Made by a program: the position numbers and the translations under genes. Source: a virus. From it: a stretch of 61,454 nt of DNA. The number at the start of each line of letters is the position of its first letter. Position 1 is the stretch's first letter. The notes below the pieces were generated by a model. That model searched no databases. It was not told the origin of the DNA and was given only the letters and a program-made list of their open reading frames with translations. The DNA lies in IMG/VR virus record IMGVR_UViG_3300021368_000782, positions 1 to 61,454 of that record; one strand, 5' to 3'. Of this stretch, positions 55,180 to 61,454 are shown piece after piece.

Positions 55180-55664
55180 GTATATTCTCACTAGTTAAAG
55201 ACGCTGCTGGAGACGAACCAAGATCATTTGGTTGGTATCGAGACAATGTGAAAACTCTTTTTAAGATAAGTGATCTATATGCTGATCTGGTACAACAGGA
55301 AGAGACGCTAAATCCTGTACCAGGACAGTTATACATGTTTGAATATCAGGCAGTCTACGCAGCAAGATTAAATTTCTATGATAGATTCCCTCTTGTGTAT
55401 ATCACAGGTACTGGAGATCCATTTAGAGGTATCAATCTACACTATCTCGCATTGAGACCCAGATTGAACCTAGTATTAAACCTAGAAAATGGTGTTCTTG
55501 CAGGTGTTCCCAAGAGAGCATATCATAACTATCTACTCAAGGGGTTGGAAACTCCCTTATACCTGATAAATAGTGATGATTACAGAACTGCTGCCTTCCT
55601 ACCTGTGGAGGACTTCGGCGGTACGAGTAAAACAGCAGTCTGGAACGGAGCAAAACAACAATGA
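55176..55664 (+). CDS. T4-like structural protein, 162 residues
   Basis: This protein has PGQLYMFEYQAVYAARLNFY followed by DRFPLVYIT and RGINLHYLALRPR, a signature I have seen in proteins near head and tail genes of large myoviruses. Exact T4 equivalent unsure. It is coupled to gene 4 and the tube-initiator gene by four-base overlaps, so it probably acts in virion assembly. Confidence 0.65.
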   Translation: MSIFSLVKDAAGDEPRSFGWYRDNVKTLFKISDLYADLVQQEETLNPVPGQLYMFEYQAVYAARLNFYDRFPLVYITGTGDPFRGINLHYLALRPRLNLVLNLENGVLAGVPKRAYHNYLLKGLETPLYLINSDDYRTAAFLPVEDFGGTSKTAVWNGAKQQ

Positions 55665-56413
55665 CCGTAGAGAGAGTATCAAATCTAAACGTTTTATCAA
55701 ATTATAATGAGTTCAAAGCGAACGTCAGTAAGTTTGGCTATAGTATGGCCAACTTATATGATATTCAATTTGATGTATATCAATCTAGTGCATTGTACAC
55801 AGAACTTGCCTCAGACTTTGATTTGGCAACAGATGAGGGTAGTGCAACTCTAAAGGATATCGCACAGTTGATGAGATTATATACGACTGAGTGTACTATG
55901 CCTGGTGTCACTATGTCCGATAGTGAATATCGAATCACCAACACACCTCAGTTAAAATATGCCTATGGTGCAGTCTTTAATGAGTTTAGTGTTACATTTC
56001 TGATGGATGCAAACTCGAACATCAGGAAGTTGTTTGATAAGTGGACAAACGTCATTTATCCATATTCAGCATTCCAAGGTGCTGGTGATGGTGTTTTAAG
56101 AACTAGATATAAAGATGAGTACATTGCTGATATCACTGTAGTTAAATATGAAAGAGCAACTTCTTCTATAAGGAATAGATCTTTTGCTAATAACATCCCA
56201 GGTAGAAGAATTATTCCAAATGGTGAGAGTGATGCAACTACTGGTTTTAAAGATAACGTTGCAGTTCATGCCGTAAGGATGAAAAATGCATTTCCAAAAT
56301 CTATTGACTCAATGAGTCTTTCTTCTGATGCTGGTCAGATGACTCAGTTCTCTGTTTCATTTGAGTATGAGTCATTACAGACTAGTACTCCTACCAGATC
56401 TGCCCTCAGATAA
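55661..56413 (+). CDS. gp54: Tail tube-like protein, probably gp54 tube initiator
   Basis: This 250-residue protein has MANLYDIQFDVYQ near the start and EFSVTFLMDANSNIRKLFDK in the middle, the tube-protein (gp19/gp54) fold pattern. Its place between gp48-linked genes and gp26 fits gp54, the first layer of the tail tube. The gp19 assignment is less likely because the main tube gene usually lies with gene 18. Confidence 0.7.
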   Translation: MTVERVSNLNVLSNYNEFKANVSKFGYSMANLYDIQFDVYQSSALYTELASDFDLATDEGSATLKDIAQLMRLYTTECTMPGVTMSDSEYRITNTPQLKYAYGAVFNEFSVTFLMDANSNIRKLFDKWTNVIYPYSAFQGAGDGVLRTRYKDEYIADITVVKYERATSSIRNRSFANNIPGRRIIPNGESDATTGFKDNVAVHAVRMKNAFPKSIDSMSLSSDAGQMTQFSVSFEYESLQTSTPTRSALR

Positions 56414-56417
56414 ACCT

Positions 56418-56425
56418 TATAAATA
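56418..56425 (+). promoter_or_regulatory. T4-type late promoter TATAAATA
   Basis: An exact late box sits five bases after the tube-like gene and 26 bases before ATG 56451 of gene 26. Confidence 0.65.
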
Positions 56426-56450
56426 TTTTCAGATTATATTATTTGTTGTA

Positions 56451-57167
56451 ATGCCTTTACCAAAGCTAAACGCTCCAACATATGAGTTGGCACTTCCTTC
56501 CACAGGAAAAAAGATTAGATACCGTCCTTTCCTAGTTAAAGAAGAAAAGATTCTTCTGGTTGCTATGGAATCTGAGGATGAAAAACAAATGCAAGGAGCT
56601 GTAAAACAGATCCTAAAAAACTGCATTCTATCTAGAGGAGTTAAAGTAGATGATTTGTCAGTCTTTGACATTGAATATCTATTCCTCAATATCCGTGGTA
56701 AGTCTGTTGGTGAAGAAGTTAAGTTGAATCTCATCTGTCCAGATGACAACGAAACTCAAGTCGAAGTGACTATTGATATCGAAGACATTCAAGTTCAAAA
56801 ACCTGAAGGTCATGATCGTGTTGTGAAACTAACTGAGGAAGTTGCTCTGGTGATGAAGTATCCAAGTATGGAAACTTTCGTCAAGAATAACATCACAGGT
56901 GATGGTAATAATGTAGATAGTATCTTTGATCTTACAATTGGATGTATTGATCAAGTTGTAGAAGGTGAGGATGTATACGAATCTAGTAGTTTTTCCAAGA
57001 AAGAACTATTAGAATTCATGGATACCATGGATAGTAGTCAATTCCAGTCGGTTCAGAATTTCTTTGAAACGATGCCTAAACTATCTCACACTGTTGAAAT
57101 CACTAACCCCAAGACTGGTGTAAAGAGTGATGTTGTTATTGAGGGTCTACAGAGTTTTTTCGATTAG
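56451..57167 (+). CDS. gp26: Baseplate hub subunit gp26
   Basis: This 238-residue protein is of the T4 gp26/T4_baseplate family, with KLNAPTYELALPSTGKKIRY and PFLVKEEKILLVAMES near the start. ATG 56451 was chosen; an upstream in-frame ATG would precede the late promoter. The last codons, AGT TTT TTC GAT TAG, contain a perfect T TTT TTC slippery site, so a fraction of ribosomes may continue in the -1 frame into gp51. Confidence 0.88.
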   Translation: MPLPKLNAPTYELALPSTGKKIRYRPFLVKEEKILLVAMESEDEKQMQGAVKQILKNCILSRGVKVDDLSVFDIEYLFLNIRGKSVGEEVKLNLICPDDNETQVEVTIDIEDIQVQKPEGHDRVVKLTEEVALVMKYPSMETFVKNNITGDGNNVDSIFDLTIGCIDQVVEGEDVYESSSFSKKELLEFMDTMDSSQFQSVQNFFETMPKLSHTVEITNPKTGVKSDVVIEGLQSFFD

Positions 57168-57346
57168 TTCTAGCTCACGAGTCCCTTGAAAACTATTACA
57201 GAACCAATTTTGTAATGGTCCAACATCACAAGTGGGACCTAGAACAATTAGAAAATATGATGCCTTGGGAAAGAGAAATTTACGTTCAAATGCTTGTCGA
57301 TTATATCGAAGAAGAAAATGAACGAATTAAAAGTCAACAAAGATAA
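57155..57346 (+). CDS. gp51: gp51 baseplate hub assembly protein, likely made by -1 frameshift
   Basis: The -1 frame after the gp26 slip site encodes FFRLVLAHESLENYYRTNFV and then MVQHHKWDLEQLENMMPWER, matching gp51-type sequence. No start codon exists in this frame between a TGA at 57140 and ATG 57215, yet the conserved-looking part begins before that ATG. So gp51 is either the C-terminal extension of gp26 (about 300 residues in total) or a short 43-residue protein from ATG 57215. The organisation mirrors tail-assembly chaperones upstream of tape-measure genes. Confidence 0.7.
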   Translation, partial: FFRLVLAHESLENYYRTNFVMVQHHKWDLEQLENMMPWEREIYVQMLVDYIEEENERIKSQQR

Positions 57347-57349
57347 CTA

Positions 57350-59515
57350 ATGGCACTACCAGCAATTGCAGGAGCATTCACAAAAGGTCTACTAGGTGCA
57401 GGAGCACGTGGGGCGGCGACTGGTGGTGCAAGAGCTATGGCTGGTCAAGCAGCAAAAGGTGCTGCAAGACAAGGATTCAAGAAGTTTGCCAAAGGGATGA
57501 CGGGCAGAACTTCAGATGATTATAAAGCAAGAGTTGATGGTATCAATCCAGAGACTGGAGAATATTTAACACCAGAAGAAAGAAAGGCAAGATTTAAAGG
57601 TTTCTCAGTAGGAACTAAACCAGGATCTCAAAAGTTATTATCTGGTGGACCAACACAGACTGTAGCTGCGTTACCACCCGCTGGTGGCGTTGGTGCTGAT
57701 AGTACTTCTGATACTCAAACTAGGACGGTAAATCATCTGGAAAAAATCCAGATGTATCTAGAAAAATTACTTAAGATTGAAGAGAGTGCTTTAGCAAGAC
57801 TTCAAGATAGAATTCTGGAAACTGCTAAAGAAGATCAAAGAGATGCTGCCGCTGCAGAAGAGAATAAACAAGAAAAAGGAAAACCGAAAGAAGATAGAAG
57901 AAGAGGTAACCCTGTTGTTCAGGGGATGAAGAAGAAAGCTGGAGGAATCTTCCAGTTCTTGATGGATCTTGGGATGAAGTTTATTGGATTCAAGATCCTT
58001 GACTGGTTATCTGATCCAGAAAACAAAAAGAAAATTGATACAGTTGTAGGATTCTTCCAAGGTGTTTGGGGATTCCTGACTGCAGTTGGTACAGCAATTG
58101 GAGATGGTTGGAACTGGACTGTCGAAACTGTTGAAGCAGGTATCGAAGGAATCAAATCATTCGCAAAAGGTATAGAAGAATTCTTCACCTTTGAATGGCT
58201 TGATATTGATGGAATGATGGAACAGTTCAATGGTTTCATCACATTCTTTACTGACGGTGTTAAAAACTTATTGGACGATGCTGTAAATTGGGTTAATAGT
58301 ATTCCAGGATTATTCTCTCAGGTCGGAGAATTTATTGTCGGATCCTTTATGGACTTTTTGGGAATTCCGCAAGATATTGAAGAACCAACGACACCAGTAC
58401 CAGATCCTTCAAAAGATACTGTAGGTGATACAGTACCACAAACAATAGATGTACCTGGGCACGAGACAGAAGATGGAACAGTAATACCTGGAAAGAGTGA
58501 TAACGAAGGACTTCCAGAAATGGGGAAAGGTGGTGCATTGACTGGTCCAAGTCATGCAGGTGGTGGTGTTAATATCAATGCTGAAGGTGGTGAATATGTA
58601 CTGAATAAAAAAGCTGTTGCTGCAATTGGTACACAAGCACTTGACAGAATTAATTTTGGTATGTTCCCGAGTGGATATAAAGGTCCTGGTATGGGTGCAG
58701 GTGGTCATGTTGTTACTTCTACCATGGGTAATAGATCATTTGCATTATCTCCTGGTATGCACATGGGTGTTGATATCTCTACTGGTATCGGTGAAAAACT
58801 ACAAGCGATTAATCCTGGTGTTGTGGAGGGAGTTGGATATGATGGTGGTTATGGTAACTATGTAAGTTGGGTTGATAGTAAGACAGGACTGGGTAACTTC
58901 TATGCTCACATGAATCAAACAGCTAGAGTTAAGGTTGGTCAGAGAGTCAATAAAGGTACAGTTCTGGGATATACTGGTAATACTGGTAGATCTAGTGGTC
59001 CACACTTACATTGGGAAACTGCAACCAATCCTGCTGATACTGGGAGATCAAAATCAGCTGTTCTTTCGAGAATTAATCCTCTAAGTAAATATAATAAAGA
59101 AGCACCTTTCGGTGGTACAGAAACTGCTGTACCAACGCAACCTGGAGAAAAAACTGATTTATCTGCAGATCCACCATCCGAACAACAAAAAGCAAAAGCA
59201 GATGGATCTACTACCACTCCAACTCCAACTCAACCCAAGTTGAGTAAAGAAGCATTAATTCTGAATGCCGCAAATAGTTTGGCAGAAATGATGGGTGGTA
59301 AAGCAGTGAATACTGAAGACATCTTATCCAATCTTCAGAATGAAAACAATAGAGTTACTGGGGAACAGGAATCCGCTGCAGAAACAACAACTGAAACAGT
59401 TAACTTGGATCAGTCTGGAAGTTTTCAGACTGGTATGGATGTTGATTATGATGTACCATCTTTGGGTTTCAACTTCCCACCGTTCTATCAAGCATTCTTC
59501 CCACTTAATCCATAA
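57350..59515 (+). CDS. Tape-measure-like tail protein with M23 peptidase domain
   Basis: This 721-residue protein has an Ala/Gly-rich start, a coiled coil (about 125-160), hydrophobic helices including FKILDWLSDPENKKKIDTVV, a linker, and an M23 endopeptidase domain. The zinc motif is HMGVD (about residue 470) and the second HLHW is near 551. It probably sits inside the tail and cuts peptidoglycan during DNA entry. A GGALTGPSHAGGGVNINAEG segment precedes the peptidase. It shares the LDWxSxPEN module with the next gene. Confidence 0.75.
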   Translation: MALPAIAGAFTKGLLGAGARGAATGGARAMAGQAAKGAARQGFKKFAKGMTGRTSDDYKARVDGINPETGEYLTPEERKARFKGFSVGTKPGSQKLLSGGPTQTVAALPPAGGVGADSTSDTQTRTVNHLEKIQMYLEKLLKIEESALARLQDRILETAKEDQRDAAAAEENKQEKGKPKEDRRRGNPVVQGMKKKAGGIFQFLMDLGMKFIGFKILDWLSDPENKKKIDTVVGFFQGVWGFLTAVGTAIGDGWNWTVETVEAGIEGIKSFAKGIEEFFTFEWLDIDGMMEQFNGFITFFTDGVKNLLDDAVNWVNSIPGLFSQVGEFIVGSFMDFLGIPQDIEEPTTPVPDPSKDTVGDTVPQTIDVPGHETEDGTVIPGKSDNEGLPEMGKGGALTGPSHAGGGVNINAEGGEYVLNKKAVAAIGTQALDRINFGMFPSGYKGPGMGAGGHVVTSTMGNRSFALSPGMHMGVDISTGIGEKLQAINPGVVEGVGYDGGYGNYVSWVDSKTGLGNFYAHMNQTARVKVGQRVNKGTVLGYTGNTGRSSGPHLHWETATNPADTGRSKSAVLSRINPLSKYNKEAPFGGTETAVPTQPGEKTDLSADPPSEQQKAKADGSTTTPTPTQPKLSKEALILNAANSLAEMMGGKAVNTEDILSNLQNENNRVTGEQESAAETTTETVNLDQSGSFQTGMDVDYDVPSLGFNFPPFYQAFFPLNP

Positions 59516-61454
59516 TGGCAATTAAAAGCGCTATCGTACCTTATCAGGCAAATAAATCTTCTGTTATGGTTCAACCACAGCAGTCGATGAGTGCTATCGT
59601 GCCTGTACAGAAAGAGACTGCAAAGAAAGCGGAAGTTACTGCAAGAGATGTAAGAGCATCTGTACTCAGACTACTCAGAAAGAGACAACAAAGAGATAGA
59701 TTAGAAGCAAAATATTATAAGTTAGAGAAGACACTAAACGAAAGACAGAAAGCGAGAAAGGAAGAAGCTAAAAATGAAAACAATAGTTTCTTAGGGAAAG
59801 TTGGTAGTGGATTTAGAAATAGGGCAAAGAAAGCTGGTGGTGATCTCCTTGGTAGTATTGGTAAACTACTAGGTTTTCTTGCCCTGGATTGGATTTCTAA
59901 ACCAGAAAACCAGGCAATCCTCAAAGGTATTGTAGATGTCACTAAAGGAATATTCCAATTTATTGATTGGTGGGTAACTGGATCTGTTGATAATTTATTG
60001 ACTGGTTTCTCTGAAATGGTTGGGGGAGATAGTCTCTTAGAAAGATTTGTCGGATTTATTAAAGTTGTAACAGGTATTCTTGGTCTCAGATATTTCTTAA
60101 AACCAGGATTATTATTCAAAGACTTTAATACAATTAAGAAAGCGATTCAGTCTAAAGGTTTTAGAAAGTTAAATATCTTCTTTAAAAAATGGCAAAAACA
60201 AGGTGCTGGTAAAGCACTTAAGTTTGCCTTCCCTAAGATTGCCACCGTTCTTAGTAGTATTAAGACTAGTTTAGCAAGTAAAATTAGTGGTTCTGGTGTT
60301 GGTAAGTTAATGGAAAAGATCATCACGATGATCAGAGTACAACTAAGTAAAAGAGGTGCTGGTGCTTTAAAACCACTTATCAAAAAAATTGTAAAAGGTC
60401 CGATTCAATTTATCAATAAAATTCCTATTGTTGGTCCATTAATTGGTGCTGGTATTAACGTTGCTCTTGGTGATCCATGGGACAAAGCAATCATTAAAGC
60501 TCTTGGTGCTTCCTTGGGTCAATGGTTAGGTGCTGGTTTAGGTACTCTTATTTTCCCAGGTATCGGTACATTTGTTGGTGGATTCTTAGGTAACCTAATT
60601 GGTGACTGGTTGGGTGGAAGAATCTATGATATGATAACGGGCAAAAATGCTCCACCTCCAACAGAGGAAGAGAAAAAGAGACTTCAAATTGTTCGAGATG
60701 CGATGGACAAAAACTATGATGAGATGAGTGAGTCAGAGAAAGCAGAATACATCGCCAGGATTGCAAAGAAAAATAAGTTGACAGTTGAGCAGGTGAAGAC
60801 TATGCTCGAGAAAAAATCAACTGATCCTGATACCACTTCCGATGGTAACCCACCAGTAGATACCACAGAAGTTACTGGTGGTTTGTTGAAAGGATTGACT
60901 AAAGATGATTATAGAGAACTTGCATTTATTGTAAGTGGTGAAGCTCAAAGAGGAACTAAAGATGAGTATGGTGTTGCAGCAAATGTTTTAATTAGACTTG
61001 CAAGTCCAAATTATCCAAGCACAATTAAAGCTGTTGGCGCTGCTCCTGGACAGTATGAAGCTGTATTCAAAGGAAAAGCAAGATATGACGATGAATTAGC
61101 TGCAAAACTAGAATCACCAGAAGGACAAGCAGAAATTGTAAAAGCTTTAAGAATTTTAAATGGTAGAACAGATTTTAAAGGGACATCGATGTACCAACAC
61201 ATGGGTGCTTCTGACGTTAAATTTTCTGATAGGGGTAACTTCTATCATTATTCTTCCCAGATGAAAAAGAGTGATCCCGTACCATCTCCAATTCCAAATC
61301 AAGAATGGAAAAAATTTATTGGCGGACAAGGTGGTGGACTACCAAAACAAATTCCATCTAGACACAACAGATTATCTGATGTAAGTATGGATGTAGTACA
61401 AAGTAAACGACGCAGACCTAGGAAAAAAGTAACAGTGATCGTCAACAACCAAGG
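59515..61454 (+). CDS. Tape-measure-like tail protein with SleB hydrolase domain (partial)
   Basis: The frame opens at a TAATG overlap with the previous stop and runs off the window, giving at least 646 residues. A basic coiled coil (about 30-80) is followed by LLGFLALDWISKPENQAIL, hydrophobic Gly-rich helices (about 300-365), and a SleB-like domain at about 465-585 with FIVSGEAQRGTKDEYGVAAN, APGQYEAVF, DFKG and DRGNFYHYSSQ. The end is basic. It is a second tail-borne cell-wall enzyme, paralogous to the preceding protein in its core. Confidence 0.75.
   Translation, partial: MAIKSAIVPYQANKSSVMVQPQQSMSAIVPVQKETAKKAEVTARDVRASVLRLLRKRQQRDRLEAKYYKLEKTLNERQKARKEEAKNENNSFLGKVGSGFRNRAKKAGGDLLGSIGKLLGFLALDWISKPENQAILKGIVDVTKGIFQFIDWWVTGSVDNLLTGFSEMVGGDSLLERFVGFIKVVTGILGLRYFLKPGLLFKDFNTIKKAIQSKGFRKLNIFFKKWQKQGAGKALKFAFPKIATVLSSIKTSLASKISGSGVGKLMEKIITMIRVQLSKRGAGALKPLIKKIVKGPIQFINKIPIVGPLIGAGINVALGDPWDKAIIKALGASLGQWLGAGLGTLIFPGIGTFVGGFLGNLIGDWLGGRIYDMITGKNAPPPTEEEKKRLQIVRDAMDKNYDEMSESEKAEYIARIAKKNKLTVEQVKTMLEKKSTDPDTTSDGNPPVDTTEVTGGLLKGLTKDDYRELAFIVSGEAQRGTKDEYGVAANVLIRLASPNYPSTIKAVGAAPGQYEAVFKGKARYDDELAAKLESPEGQAEIVKALRILNGRTDFKGTSMYQHMGASDVKFSDRGNFYHYSSQMKKSDPVPSPIPNQEWKKFIGGQGGGLPKQIPSRHNRLSDVSMDVVQSKRRRPRKKVTVIVNNQ

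Overview
This window is part of the genome of a T4-like cyanophage (a cyanomyovirus), most likely one that infects marine Synechococcus or a close relative. The T4 replication set (45-44-62-regA, 43, uvsX, 41, 61, rnh, 33, 59, 32) and T4 baseplate/head genes (53, 48, 4, 54-like, 26, 51) are interleaved with host-derived metabolic genes: plastocyanin, transaldolase, plastoquinol terminal oxidase, 6PGDH, G6PDH, two high-light-inducible proteins, ferredoxin, CpeT, PstS, PhoH, SpeD, MazG, Hsp20, ThyX and NrdAB. No psbA, psbD, integrase, IS element or CRISPR array was seen.

Layout. 1-4434: clamp and clamp-loader genes and regA, with a DruA-like protein, a glycosyltransferase-like protein and a 54-residue membrane protein inserted between 44 and 62. 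4482-7168 (minus): an operon of small membrane proteins, a terminator and hsp20. 7342-9940: exported and proline-rich proteins. 9977-11950: a run of very small proteins under several promoters. 11973-16503: electron-transport and pentose-phosphate genes. 16531-23045: 43-uvsX-41-mazG and small genes. 23069-31286: a probable virion/internal-protein block with a ligase-like nucleotidyltransferase, an NMNAT-like enzyme whose N-terminus resembles the T4 internal-protein capsid-targeting sequence, a protein with an EF-hand loop and an Ig-domain protein. 31286-36829: 61, nrdA, nrdB and a nuclease. 36867-39752: six tRNAs (Val-TAC, Arg-TCT, Asn-GTT, Pro-TGG, Thr-TGT, Leu-TAG) interspersed with small genes, a SleB-like hydrolase, a Phd-like orphan antitoxin and cpeT. 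39817-41557: hli, petF and small genes. 41696-43602: two outer-membrane-barrel-like proteins and pstS behind a Pho-box-like promoter. 43642-52908: small genes, glutaredoxin, rnh, thyX, speD, phoH, 33, 59 and 32. 52993-61454: baseplate and tail genes, ending in two tape-measure-like proteins that carry different peptidoglycan hydrolase domains; the second runs off the window.

Regulation. Many genes lie behind strong host-like sigma-70 promoters (TTGACA-17-TATAAT). In seven cases the TGA stop codon of the upstream gene sits inside the -35 hexamer, and in three places the -35 lies in the loop of a terminator hairpin. T4-like late promoters (TATAAATA or CTAAATA) precede virion genes. The most notable signals are a perfect T TTT TTC slippery heptamer that would fuse gp26 to gp51, the capsid-targeting-like N-terminus on a nucleotidyltransferase, the DruA-like protein in the replication operon, and the compact stop/terminator/promoter modules.
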